Of a DNA stretch of 64,000 nt, positions 52,470 through 61,097 are shown piece after piece. Numbering within the stretch: position 1 is the stretch's first letter; the number at the start of each line of letters is the position of its first letter. The DNA is taken from the NCBI RefSeq assembly GCF_001642835.1, contig NZ_LXEI01000006.1, positions 124,001 to 188,000 of the forward strand, written 5' to 3'. Origin of the DNA: Pseudotamlana agarivorans (GTDB lineage Bacteria > Bacteroidota > Bacteroidia > Flavobacteriales > Flavobacteriaceae). Made by a program: the position numbers and the translations under genes. Below the pieces are notes generated by a model that did not search any database, was not told where the DNA came from, and saw only the letters and a list, made by a program, of their open reading frames with translations.

Positions 52470-54833
52470 ATGTTTTATAAAATACTAAGTGCTTGGCTAG
52501 GTTTTAGTCTATGCACTTTAGCATTTGCTCAAAATTCATCGCACATCAAAGGTTTTGTAGTCGATGAAAAAACTTTACAGCCTATAGAAGGCGTCAATAT
52601 TATTGTTGAAAATGGCTATGCCATTTCTACAGAAAAAGGGGAATTTAATATTAAGAACCTTTTAAATAAATCCTATCAGTTAAAAATTTCCTTTGTAGGT
52701 TATGAAACCCAAACCATTACGATTTCTCCACCTTTTAAAATGTTAGATATACATTTAAAAGAATCGACCACTATTTTAGAAGAAGTTGAAATTGTTGGGC
52801 ATTCTAAACACCGCCGTGAAAAAGAAAGTTCGGTTTCTTCCGTTTCTGTAGATAAAACTTTTTTACACGAAAACCGTGAAAACAGCTTGATGCAAACTTT
52901 GGAAAAGATTCCTGGAGTGAGCACCATTAATATTGGATCGGGACAATCTAAACCCGTCATTCGTGGTTTGGGCTTTAACCGAGTGGCTGTGGTGCAAAAT
53001 GGTATCAAGCATGAAGCACAACAATGGGGTGCCGATCATGGTTTAGAAATCGACCAATATGGTATCGAAAATGTACAAATTATAAAAGGACCAATTTCAT
53101 TATTATATGGCTCTGATGCTATTGCTGGTGTGGTGAATATAAAAGCACCACCTGTACCATTAAACCATACGTTTTCGGGCTCGGTTAATTTGTTAGGTGA
53201 AAGCAATAACGATTTAATTGGTGTATCGTCTGGAATAGCATACAGAAAAGATAAATGGTTTTATCGCGGACGCCTAACTTATAGAGACTATGGCGATTAT
53301 AAAGTGCCAACCGATAAGGTGGTTTACGATAATTATGTATTTGATTTGCATAAAAATTATTTGCGAAATACCGCAGGTAAAGAGGCAAACGCGTCGGCAA
53401 GTATAGGCTATGTGGATGGCGATTTCCAATCGGAAACCTTCATTAGTAATGTGAATGGAAAAAACGGATTTTTTGCCAATGCTCATGGCTTAGAAGTACG
53501 AGTTTCCGATATCGATTACGACAAATCTAATCGTGATATTGATCTGCCATATCATTCGGTGAATCATTTCAAAATAACCAATACCACTTGTTTTCTAATA
53601 GAGGATCATCATATTAATATCGATTTAGGTTTTCAGAATAACTATCGTGAAGAACGTTCAGAACCTGTACCACATGGCTATATGCCTAAACCTGCCGATT
53701 CTAAAGAACGGTCATTTAACAAAAACACCTATTCTTTAAATGTTACAGATATGTTTTATCCGTTTAATCATCATGAATTTATTGCAGGATTAAATGTAGA
53801 ATATCAAGATAATAATATTGGTGGTTCGGGGTTTTTAATTCCGGAGTACAACCGTTTTGCGGTAGGCGCTTTTATTTTCGATAAGTATGAAATCAATAAA
53901 AAGTTGTTTTTACAAGCCGGATTACGATTTGACTATGGTGTTTATAATACTTTCGATTATTACGACTGGTATCCTTCAAAGGTCGACGATGGTAATGGAG
54001 GGACCACCGATGAGTATTTACAACGCTCGAAAGCTGCTAACTTGCACTTTGGGAATGTTAGTGGCTCGGTAGGGCTGAGTTATATTGCTGATAAGACAAC
54101 TTATAAATTTAATATAGGTAAGAGTTTTAGAATGCCATTGGCTAACGAATTGGCTTCCGATGGGGTGAATTATCACATGTATCGTTATGAAAAAGGGAAC
54201 ATAGATTTAGATCCTGAAGAATCGTATCAAATCGATCTAGACATTAATCACACCACCGATCATGGGTATGTGACGTTTAGTCCGTTTGTTAACTTTTTTG
54301 ATAATTTTATTTACTTAAACCCGACGCCTGACTACTATGAAACGCAACAGGTTTACGAATACACCCAAAGTAAAGTGTTTCGATTCGGTGGTGAAATTAG
54401 CGCAGGAACCACATTATTTCATAAATTAGAACTTGATGTCTCGACACAATATGTTTATTCGAGACAAACAAGCGGACCTAAAAAGGATTTTACCATTCCA
54501 TTTTCGCCGCCGCTTTCAGGTTTAGTTTCGGTAGGGTATCAGTTTCAAGATGCTTCGATTTTTCAAGCGCCTAAAGTTGTAGTAAGTTATATTATTACTG
54601 CAGATCAAAATGAAATTGTTCCACCAGAAAAAACCACTGAAGGTTATCAGGTGTTTAACCTGTCATTTTTGTTGCAAATAGCAACAATTTCTTCAGAAAA
54701 ACCTTTGGAAATTCGTTTCAAATTAAATAACATTTTTAACACCAAATATTATAACCATACCAGTTTCTATAGGCTTATAGATGTACCTGAAGCTGGTAGA
54801 AATGTGTCCATTTCATTGACTCAAAATTTTTAA
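52470..54833 (+). CDS. TonB-dependent receptor, candidate zinc (ZnuD-like) importer
   Basis: A 787-residue outer-membrane receptor without STN domain: signal peptide ending AFAQ, CarboxypepD_reg-like domain (IKGFVVDEKTLQPIEGVNII), plug (SLMQTLEKIPGVSTIN; IIKGPISLLYGSDAIAGVVN), and barrel ending NVSISLTQNF. The loop region around residues 330-430 is rich in His with Asp/Glu (LPYHSVNHFKI, IEDHHINID, SEPVPHGYMPKP, NHHEF), which recalls zinc receptors such as ZnuD. Context supports this: it lies between a small CxxC protein and a His-rich DUF4625 lipoprotein in the candidate Zur regulon, and no SusD is present, fitting an ion or small chelate as substrate. Confidence 0.82.
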   Translation: MFYKILSAWLGFSLCTLAFAQNSSHIKGFVVDEKTLQPIEGVNIIVENGYAISTEKGEFNIKNLLNKSYQLKISFVGYETQTITISPPFKMLDIHLKESTTILEEVEIVGHSKHRREKESSVSSVSVDKTFLHENRENSLMQTLEKIPGVSTINIGSGQSKPVIRGLGFNRVAVVQNGIKHEAQQWGADHGLEIDQYGIENVQIIKGPISLLYGSDAIAGVVNIKAPPVPLNHTFSGSVNLLGESNNDLIGVSSGIAYRKDKWFYRGRLTYRDYGDYKVPTDKVVYDNYVFDLHKNYLRNTAGKEANASASIGYVDGDFQSETFISNVNGKNGFFANAHGLEVRVSDIDYDKSNRDIDLPYHSVNHFKITNTTCFLIEDHHINIDLGFQNNYREERSEPVPHGYMPKPADSKERSFNKNTYSLNVTDMFYPFNHHEFIAGLNVEYQDNNIGGSGFLIPEYNRFAVGAFIFDKYEINKKLFLQAGLRFDYGVYNTFDYYDWYPSKVDDGNGGTTDEYLQRSKAANLHFGNVSGSVGLSYIADKTTYKFNIGKSFRMPLANELASDGVNYHMYRYEKGNIDLDPEESYQIDLDINHTTDHGYVTFSPFVNFFDNFIYLNPTPDYYETQQVYEYTQSKVFRFGGEISAGTTLFHKLELDVSTQYVYSRQTSGPKKDFTIPFSPPLSGLVSVGYQFQDASIFQAPKVVVSYIITADQNEIVPPEKTTEGYQVFNLSFLLQIATISSEKPLEIRFKLNNIFNTKYYNHTSFYRLIDVPEAGRNVSISLTQNF

Positions 54834-54859
54834 AACTCATTAATAAAATAATATAAACT

Positions 54860-55339
54860 ATGAAATTAGTATTTAAAAGTATCAGTCTGTTTGCTTTAAT
54901 AATAAGTTTAGTCGCGTGTTCTAGCGATGACGACACGCAAAAAGACGAACAAAAACCAACCATTTCGATAAATTATAGCAATGGATTTCCACAAGTTTGC
55001 GACGAACTTAAACGCGGGGAAACTTATAATTTTAGAGCTCTAGTTACGGATAACCAAGAGTTGGCCTCCTACAGTATTGATATTCATCATAATTTTGATC
55101 ACCATACGCACGACGATCAAGAGGGAACCTGCGAGCTAGAACCTAAAAAGGATCCTGTAAACCCTTTAATTTATATGGAAAATTTTTCAATTGAAGGGGC
55201 TAAAACCGAGTATGAAATAAATATTCCTATTACGATTCCTGCAGATGCCGATACAGGAAATTACCATTGTGCTTACTCTGTTACCGATCAAACAGGATGG
55301 CAAGCAAGAACCTCTGTAGATATTAAAATAGTCGAGTAA
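54860..55339 (+). CDS. DUF4625 His-rich lipoprotein
   Basis: A 159-residue surface or periplasmic lipoprotein (lipobox LVACSSD) 26 bases after the TonB receptor. One DUF4625-type Ig-like domain is visible: LKRGETYNFRALVTDNQEL, the His-rich loop IDIHHNFDHHTHDDQEG with a nearby Cys, and PADADTGNYHCAYSVTD. It is related to the two domains of the interrupted gene at 43069-43857, so this copy may cover its function. It probably collects zinc for the receptor. A strong terminator follows. Confidence 0.75.
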   Translation: MKLVFKSISLFALIISLVACSSDDDTQKDEQKPTISINYSNGFPQVCDELKRGETYNFRALVTDNQELASYSIDIHHNFDHHTHDDQEGTCELEPKKDPVNPLIYMENFSIEGAKTEYEINIPITIPADADTGNYHCAYSVTDQTGWQARTSVDIKIVE

Positions 55340-55358
55340 ATATTTTTAAAATATATTG

Positions 55359-55394
55359 AAAGCAGCGTTTATAGTCAATGTAAACGCTGCTTTT
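55359..55394 (+). terminator. Terminator after the receptor-lipoprotein operon
   Basis: A perfect 13-bp stem (AAAGCAGCGTTTA with TAAACGCTGCTTT) around a 9-nt loop, followed by TTATATTT. It ends the plus-strand zinc-type operon. Confidence 0.88.
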
Positions 55395-55563
55395 ATATTT
55401 ATATATTTTCTTAATTTCTGTTTTTAAAGTAGTATCCCATCTAACAAGCATGATGGAAATAGAAAATCATTGTAGAATTTTGTATGTTAGCATTTGCTAA
55501 AGACTAGGTATTAAAGGTGATATATTATGTTTTTAGCGATTCCACCTTAAAAACTAGAAACTA

Positions 55564-56163
55564 ATGACATTATTTAATAAACTTAAATGGGTACTAGGCA
55601 TCTTAATGGTATTTGTACTTATTATTACCACAAACCTAATTGATAGGAATAATTTTGTTAGAGTAAGAGATGCTGTATCTACGATTTATGAAGACAGAAT
55701 CATTGCAAATGATTTAATATTTGATATGCAGAAGCTGGTTTATGAAAAGGAATTAGCGGTTACCTTATCAGATTCGGTGTTTTTACATACTGAAAGTCCT
55801 AAATATAACGCCGATTTACAGGCTTTAATTTCTAGGTTTGAACAGACAAAGTTAACTCCAGAAGAGGCTAGAGTGTTTGAAGATTTAAAAACTAATCTTG
55901 AAGTACTTTATAATTACGACGTAAAGACTTTACAATCGACCCTGAATTATGAATCGAAAATTGCTCCCAAATTTGCAAAGGTGAAAGCAAACCTTGATGA
56001 TTTATCAAAAATCCAACTACGAGAAGGGCGCCGACAAAAGGCTATAAGTAAAAAAGCCATTGATACTGTTGAATTATTTACGGATATTGAAATTTACATA
56101 TTGGTTGTTCTGGCCATTATTGTTCAGGTTATTGTGATGTATAATCCTAAGGAGAAGGGGTAG
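55564..56163 (+). CDS. Four-helix-bundle (MCP-like sensor) membrane protein
   Basis: A 199-residue protein with an N-terminal membrane helix (VLGILMVFVLIITTNLI), a periplasmic helical bundle of about 140 residues (IYEDRIIANDLIFDMQKL, KVKANLDDLSKIQLREG) and a C-terminal membrane helix (IYILVVLAIIVQVIVMY). This is the layout of the 4HB sensor part of chemoreceptors, but no signalling domain follows, so it is a stand-alone sensor module. The family is frequent in flavobacteria with unknown role. It has its own transcription unit. The 262 bases after it show no recognisable element apart from AT-rich promoter-like sequence. Confidence 0.7.
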   Translation: MTLFNKLKWVLGILMVFVLIITTNLIDRNNFVRVRDAVSTIYEDRIIANDLIFDMQKLVYEKELAVTLSDSVFLHTESPKYNADLQALISRFEQTKLTPEEARVFEDLKTNLEVLYNYDVKTLQSTLNYESKIAPKFAKVKANLDDLSKIQLREGRRQKAISKKAIDTVELFTDIEIYILVVLAIIVQVIVMYNPKEKG

Positions 56164-56425
56164 AGGTTTTAAAGAGCTTGAATCGCTATTTTACTTAAAA
56201 GTGTGGTCTATTTTAGTTTTAAAAATGAAATTGCTTAAATACGTTACAGGTTAAGTGGTAAAAGTGTTATATGTTTGATTTTTAAAAGTTGTGCAAAACC
56301 TTGAAACGCCATGATTATCCGTAAAATAAATTCACTTTATTGTTAATAAGTTTTAATTATTGAATTGTATTTAAAAATGCTTATTTGTTAATTTTACACA
56401 AAAAATAAACCTACAGGTTGATTCC

Positions 56426-56992
56426 ATGAAAATTTTTAGTACATTTGACGAACAATATCAAGGAGTTTATTTAGCGAACTTTGATAATTGTCCATTTTAC
56501 CAAACACCCACAGAGTATGAAACAGAACTGGATAAAATACAGGATCAACTTCAAGACCCATTGTTTGTACGAAATTTCATTAAATCCTCGAAATCGGGTT
56601 GGAAACAAGGAGCATACAAAAATCGTAGCCTATTATTTTTAACAACTGAAACTCTTCAAGAAGCTGGTGATTTGTTTGATAAATTAGATGAAATAAGCGA
56701 TGAGTCTCAAAATGGCGATTGTTTTGAAACTTTATTTGATGAATTTGTTGAGTTGTCAAAATCTGAAAGATATCATGATCCTGGAAGAAGAAAAATGTAC
56801 ACCTATGATTACGGTTCTTTATTGAGGCTATATGGAGTGCGTGTCGGTAACGATGCAATTGTAATAACAGGAGCCGGAATTAAATTAGTCGATAGAATGG
56901 ATACAGAACCTTTGAAATTAGAACTAGATAAAATGACTTATTTAAAGTCATGGCTAAAACAAAAAAACATCACAGATTCTACTGAATTATAA
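56426..56992 (+). CDS. Putative toxin of a toxin-antitoxin-chaperone module
   Basis: A 188-residue cytoplasmic protein of no family I can name. Visible features: FDNCPFYQTPTEYETELDKI near the start, a basic-aromatic segment RYHDPGRRKMYTYDYGSL and a C-terminal VGNDAIVITGAGIKLVDRM. The last stretch recalls the end of RelE/HigB-like proteins, but the protein is much longer than those. One base separates its stop from the start of an HTH regulator, and a SecB-like gene follows 6 bases after that. Toxin-first order with antitoxin and chaperone behind is the TAC arrangement. Toxin activity is an inference from this context. Confidence 0.5.
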   Translation: MKIFSTFDEQYQGVYLANFDNCPFYQTPTEYETELDKIQDQLQDPLFVRNFIKSSKSGWKQGAYKNRSLLFLTTETLQEAGDLFDKLDEISDESQNGDCFETLFDEFVELSKSERYHDPGRRKMYTYDYGSLLRLYGVRVGNDAIVITGAGIKLVDRMDTEPLKLELDKMTYLKSWLKQKNITDSTEL

Positions 56993-56993
56993 C

Positions 56994-57461
56994 ATGGAAA
57001 AAAACCTAAACAAAGTAGTTACAAGAACAGCAACTAAATGGAAAGAACGAGCTAAAAGAGACCGTTCTAACAGGAGGAATATAACTAGATCTCAAGCATT
57101 TGCACTAGAGTTGTTGGATTATATGGATTTACATGAAATCAAGCAAATAGATTTAGCAAATAAAATGGGGGTAAGTGCTCAACAAGTAAATAAAATATTA
57201 CGTGCTAAAGCGAATTTAACATTCGAAACAATAGACAAAATTTCCGAAGCTTTGGGAGTTGATATTACATCCCCAAAAATAAAGTCAAATAAAAGTATTA
57301 ATTCAGCTATCATTCATCACTCGATGCAAGTTGTACATAAACGCATGTACAAAACTATAGAGGAAGAATTGACGTCTGAAAGAATTATACAAAGAAATCC
57401 TGTTTTACAGACTAATATGGAAAACTTGGACTCATATACTTACACAGCTAATCAAATTTAA
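56994..57461 (+). CDS. XRE-type HTH protein, putative antitoxin with chaperone-addiction tail
   Basis: A 155-residue protein. A basic N-terminus (KWKERAKRDRSNRR) precedes a classic HTH_3 domain, residues ~35-95 (IKQIDLANKMGVSAQQVNKI, LTFETIDKISEALG). A ~55-residue tail follows, ending in DSYTYTANQI with aromatic residues. HigA-like antitoxins of TAC systems carry such a C-terminal chaperone-addiction domain that is unstable until bound by a SecB-like protein. It is coupled to the putative toxin (1-base gap) and to the SecB-like gene (6 bases). It probably also autoregulates the operon. Confidence 0.7.
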   Translation: MEKNLNKVVTRTATKWKERAKRDRSNRRNITRSQAFALELLDYMDLHEIKQIDLANKMGVSAQQVNKILRAKANLTFETIDKISEALGVDITSPKIKSNKSINSAIIHHSMQVVHKRMYKTIEEELTSERIIQRNPVLQTNMENLDSYTYTANQI

Positions 57462-57467
57462 AAAGCG

Positions 57468-57902
57468 ATGACGTACAATAAATTAGGTTTTGCTTTTACA
57501 GGTTTACGAACTGTATCGTTCGCAATAATTGATAAAGCTTACAAAAAAACTGGCGAAACAAACTTAATGACTGGATTAGGATTTGGTTTAGATATTGACG
57601 ACCATGTTGTAACTTGTAACACTCGTTTTTCTTTTGAGAAAAAAAAGGATCAGCCATTTTTAATTCTGGAAGTTCAAGGACTATTCGAAATAGAAAAAAA
57701 TGACTTCTTGAAAAAAATGAGACAAGATGATAAAACTTATTTAGTAGCAAAAGGTCTAGCAGTACATTTTGCTGTACTGACTATAGGTTCTGCCAGAGGA
57801 ATATTACATGCTAAAACCGAGGGTACACCATTTAACGAGTATCTCTTACCGACCATTGATGTCAAAAACATGTTACAAGAAGACGTTATTTTTAATTTCT
57901 AA
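57468..57902 (+). CDS. SecB-like chaperone of the putative TAC module
   Basis: A 144-residue cytoplasmic protein. The strand pattern LDIDDHVVTCNTRFSFEKK, PFLILEVQGLFEIEKNDF, a helix with AVHFAVLTIGSARGILHAKT and the end LLPTIDVKNML fits the SecB fold: the last phrase matches the LP-hydrophobic-(D/N) motif that closes SecB proteins, and the TIGSARG stretch the conserved helix after it in SecB-like sequences. General SecB is absent from many Bacteroidota, whereas SecB-like proteins in TAC operons are common. It probably protects the antitoxin. Assignment is from pattern reading without a profile search. Confidence 0.6.
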   Translation: MTYNKLGFAFTGLRTVSFAIIDKAYKKTGETNLMTGLGFGLDIDDHVVTCNTRFSFEKKKDQPFLILEVQGLFEIEKNDFLKKMRQDDKTYLVAKGLAVHFAVLTIGSARGILHAKTEGTPFNEYLLPTIDVKNMLQEDVIFNF

Positions 57903-57905
57903 AAA

Positions 57906-58047
57906 GCCAGTTTACAACAATGGCTATAAGTAATCGCTTGTTCTCGCCTACTCCTGAAAATCCTATCGGATTTTTAGTTTTGGTGTGTGCTTGCAAAGTT
58001 AAGCGCTAACCCACGCAACCACTCATAGCCGAGATCGTTGGCAACAA
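57906..58047. repeat. attC-like intergenic element, copy 1
   Basis: About 142 bases whose ends are complementary (GTTTACAAC and GGCTATAAGT on the left, ACTCATAGCC and GTTGGCAAC on the right), so the single strand can fold on itself. The middle is shared with copy 2 downstream: CTTGTT, CTACT, AAAATCCT, CGGATTTT and CCACGCAAC. This resembles integron attC sites or a related flavobacterial gene-cassette element, but the attC end motifs RYYYAAC/GTTRRRY are not exact. Confidence 0.6.
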
Positions 58048-58061
58048 GCTGAAAAAACAGA

Positions 58062-58673
58062 ATGACGGAATTTATAAAACAAAATCAACTTTTAATTTGT
58101 ACTCTAATCATTCTGACTTTAGGGATAAATGTTTCATTTGGACAAGATAAAACAGCAATTGCATCTTGTTGCGAAGGAGAAATGGGAAGATGTACAGGAT
58201 CATCTTATTGTACAGCTTGCACTAATTGTAGTAGATGTAAATATTGTAACAGTGGAGGTTCTTGTGGTGTTTGCTCTGGTGGTAGCAGAAGAACAAACAC
58301 TCGGACTTCAATAACTCGAAGTAAAAATTATTACTATCCAAGTTCTTCATTAAGAACTACCACAAGTTCCAATGGAACTAACAAAATAAAAACCTATTCT
58401 TCCAGTACAACGAATAGTTTTCATTCGTCCAAAATTTATGATTTACCAAATGATATTTATTCTGAATATTATTTAAAAACGCTTATGGTAAATACAACAA
58501 CTCTAAACTTAAGAAAAGGACCAGGAACTTCCTATGATATTATAGAAAGACTAATAAAAAACCAAGAGCTAGTTTTTCTTGCTATGACAGGTGTTTGGGT
58601 GAAAGTTAGAGTAAAATCAACCAATTCTATTGGATTTGTTCATTATAAATATATTGTTGTTTTAACCGATTAA
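58062..58673 (+). CDS. Cys-rich exported SH3-domain protein (possible cassette gene)
   Basis: A 203-residue exported protein with a signal peptide (ICTLIILTLGINVSFGQ). The next ~37 residues hold ten cysteines in CxxC-like spacing (YCTACTNCSRCKYC), followed by a Ser/Thr-rich linker. A C-terminal bacterial SH3 domain (TTLNLRKGPGTSYDIIERL, GVWVKVRVKSTNSIGFVHYKYI) completes it. SH3 domains of this type bind cell-wall or protein ligands. The gene is bracketed by two related attC-like elements and lies beside the TAC module, so it looks like a mobile cassette. Function unknown. Confidence 0.7.
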   Translation: MTEFIKQNQLLICTLIILTLGINVSFGQDKTAIASCCEGEMGRCTGSSYCTACTNCSRCKYCNSGGSCGVCSGGSRRTNTRTSITRSKNYYYPSSSLRTTTSSNGTNKIKTYSSSTTNSFHSSKIYDLPNDIYSEYYLKTLMVNTTTLNLRKGPGTSYDIIERLIKNQELVFLAMTGVWVKVRVKSTNSIGFVHYKYIVVLTD

Positions 58674-58674
58674 A

Positions 58675-58810
58675 GCCAGTTGCCAACACCCTGTATAATT
58701 CATGGCTTGTTTTAGTCTACTTACAAAAATCCTCGCGGATTTTCTATTCGATTTTTATTTGCTAAATTAGGTTTTTAAACCACGCAACAAACCATATACA
58801 AACACGTTAA
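58675..58810. repeat. attC-like intergenic element, copy 2
   Basis: Shares its central words with copy 1 (CTTGTT, CTACT, AAAATCCT, CGGATTTT, CCACGCAAC) and begins with the same AGCCAGTT. Its own ends are complementary over GTATA...CATGG on the left and CCATATAC on the right, with GTTGCCAAC facing CACGTTAA. It ends at the convergent methyltransferase gene. Confidence 0.6.
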
Positions 58811-58821
58811 TTTTCATAATT

Positions 58822-60000
58822 TCAGACCTTAGAACAAACCACAACCAACTTTTCATTATCAAAATTGGAAGTGAAAAACAAGTACCTATCACCACCATCT
58901 TTAATTTTAAACTTTTTACGAATTTGCTGAACACTTTCAGGAAAGTTTCGTGTTGTAATATTGGCTTTAGTGTTGGCCAAGTTTTTTAGTGCTTTTTTGT
59001 TGTAAGGGATACAACTTTCAATTTTAAAACGTCTTCCTGGAAAATCGATTAAAGCTTCATTGGTATATAAATGGGCATTAGGATGAAGTTTGTCTAATTG
59101 CAATTTTTCAGAAACACTTTGAAAAGCGCCTGATTTTAAAATAGAACTATTAGGTTCGTAAAGATAGGTTTGTGGGTCACTATACGTCGCTTGAGCTGTT
59201 TTTTCTTCATTTAAATAAAAGGAAAAGCTTTCGGTTTCATGCTTTTTAATATTAACCGTTTTAATGGCGATATCCTCTTTAAAATCTGCTTCTAATATCC
59301 ATAACAGCTCTTTGACCTCGTTGTTAATAGATACAACAATAATTTTTTTAACATGTTTTAATTCGCCTATCCCAACCGAAAAGTCTAATAGAGGCGAGGT
59401 TTTTATGAGAATGTTTTTACTGTGCTTAAAAAGCAGGTTTAAATGTTCTGGAACATTTGGTAAACAATCGTTTAAAAAAAAGACTTTACCCTTGCTGTCG
59501 TGGCGCCGAGACGGATCGATGTAAATCCAATCAAATGTTTTATCAGTACTTTTTAAATATTCCAAGCCATCACCAGCAAAAGTCTGGCAGTTTTTTACAC
59601 CTAGGGCTTTAAAATTATGATCGACAATGTCAGAGAGTTTTGGGTTGATGTCACAGTGTATAACTTCTTCAAAGCGTTTAGAGAAATAGTAGCAATCTAC
59701 CCCAAAACCACCGGTTAAATCAATAATACGTGCTCCAGAAATGAGTTCCGATTTATACTTCGCAGTGATCTCCGAAGAGGTTTGCTCGATGTTTAACTTG
59801 TTCGGATAGTAAATGTTTTCAGTATTAAACCAAGTTGGAAGTTTGTTTTTACAACGGTTTTTGGCTTCAATTTGCTCTATAACGTCCTGAGGCGGTATAT
59901 GACCAAAAGGCAGGCCTTTAAGTAAAAGCGAAGTGATATTGGTGTTTAAATTTTCAGCAATGAAATTCTGAATTTCAGTATTTAAAATCTTGCTATTCAA
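58822..60000 (-). CDS. Class I SAM-dependent methyltransferase with THUMP-like domain
   Basis: A 392-residue cytoplasmic protein. An N-terminal helical part (LNTNITSLLLKGLPFGHI) precedes a Rossmann methyltransferase core: SAM motif RIIDLTGGFGVDCYYFSKRF, motif II EVIHCDINPKL, and WIYIDPSRRHDSKGKVFFL, the DPxR region of this family. The C-terminal part (IESCIPYNKKALKNLA, TRNFPESVQQIRKKFKI) matches the THUMP-like domain found with these enzymes. It is presumably an RNA methyltransferase, target unknown. It lies 8 bases downstream of the AI-2E family gene on the same strand. Confidence 0.85.
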   Translation of the reverse strand: MNSKILNTEIQNFIAENLNTNITSLLLKGLPFGHIPPQDVIEQIEAKNRCKNKLPTWFNTENIYYPNKLNIEQTSSEITAKYKSELISGARIIDLTGGFGVDCYYFSKRFEEVIHCDINPKLSDIVDHNFKALGVKNCQTFAGDGLEYLKSTDKTFDWIYIDPSRRHDSKGKVFFLNDCLPNVPEHLNLLFKHSKNILIKTSPLLDFSVGIGELKHVKKIIVVSINNEVKELLWILEADFKEDIAIKTVNIKKHETESFSFYLNEEKTAQATYSDPQTYLYEPNSSILKSGAFQSVSEKLQLDKLHPNAHLYTNEALIDFPGRRFKIESCIPYNKKALKNLANTKANITTRNFPESVQQIRKKFKIKDGGDRYLFFTSNFDNEKLVVVCSKV

Positions 60001-60008
60001 TGTGAAAA

Positions 60009-61097
60009 TTAAATGTTTTCGGTGAATTTTTTAACGATTCGGTTTTCAGATAAATACTCTTTTAAAATAACTTTAATAGAGGTATAAGCTGGAATGGCGA
60101 TAATTAAACCAATAACACCAAATAAAATTCCAGTCACTAAAATGATTAAGAAAATTTCAAGTGGATGCGATTTAACACTTTTTGAAAATATAATAGGCTG
60201 ACTCACAAAATTATCGATAAGCTGACCAATCATGAATACAATAAATACCCAAAAGGTTTTAGGTAAAATGTAAGCTATAAATTCTTGACCAATATTGCTT
60301 GTCATCGTTAGTGTCATCATTAAAATAACACTAATAAATGGTCCAACATAAGGTATTAAATTGAGTAAAGCACATAAAAAGGCAATGACAATAGGGTTCT
60401 GAATCCCAATTACCAAAAGACCTGTCATGTAAATGATAAACAGAATGGAAATCTGACAAATAAGTCCGACAAAGTATCGAGACAATAAGTTTTTAATTTT
60501 TAAGAAAGAATTTCTAAACTGATTTTCGCTATGTTCTGGCACAAAAATAAGCAAGGTATTTTCTAATAAAGTGCGGTCTTTTAAGAAGAAAAAGGCGATA
60601 AATAGTACTGAAAATACGCCAATACTAAAGCTTCCTAAGCCACTTACTATGGAATTTAAAACTTCTGGAATGAAAGAAAAGTCCAGTTTATCTAGAAACT
60701 TTATGCCATCGAAAGGTTCGCTTAAGTCGTTTTCACTTAAATTAAAATTTAATATAAAAGCATCATAACTATATTTAATATTGGATTCAAGTTTATGAAT
60801 GTCTAAAAGAGAAAGGTTATGCCCTTGTTCTAAAACCAGAGGGACAAATAGGCCTCCAAGTCCAATCATAACACCCAATAGCAGAAAAATCGTAATTATA
60901 ACGGCTATGTTTTTTTCAACTTTAAGGTTTTTTTCTAAAAATTGTACAAGAGGTCTGCAAATTAAAGAGGTTACAGCGGCAATAGTAATATAGGCTATAA
61001 CCGAACGAACTTGATAAAGAAAAAATAAGATTAAAGCAATGCTAGAAATGGTGAGAACTGCTCTTACAATGCCGCTAGAAATGATTTTTGGATTCAA
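60009..61097 (-). CDS. AI-2E family transporter (PerM-like)
   Basis: A 362-residue inner-membrane protein with about eight hydrophobic segments and a central amphipathic stretch. LALLNLIPYVGP-like (here ALLNLIPYVGPFISVILMM) and PLEIFLIILVTGILFGVIGLI are hallmark segments of the family, once named for autoinducer-2 export and including sodium/proton antiporters. The actual substrate cannot be read from sequence. It is followed closely by the methyltransferase gene. Confidence 0.92.
   Translation of the reverse strand: MNPKIISSGIVRAVLTISSIALILFFLYQVRSVIAYITIAAVTSLICRPLVQFLEKNLKVEKNIAVIITIFLLLGVMIGLGGLFVPLVLEQGHNLSLLDIHKLESNIKYSYDAFILNFNLSENDLSEPFDGIKFLDKLDFSFIPEVLNSIVSGLGSFSIGVFSVLFIAFFFLKDRTLLENTLLIFVPEHSENQFRNSFLKIKNLLSRYFVGLICQISILFIIYMTGLLVIGIQNPIVIAFLCALLNLIPYVGPFISVILMMTLTMTSNIGQEFIAYILPKTFWVFIVFMIGQLIDNFVSQPIIFSKSVKSHPLEIFLIILVTGILFGVIGLIIAIPAYTSIKVILKEYLSENRIVKKFTENI

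Noticed and set aside
56426-57461. Ordinary two-gene HigBA system
   Set aside because: The first protein is about twice the length of HigB, without clear HigB motifs in the core, and a third coupled gene with SecB-like pattern is present.
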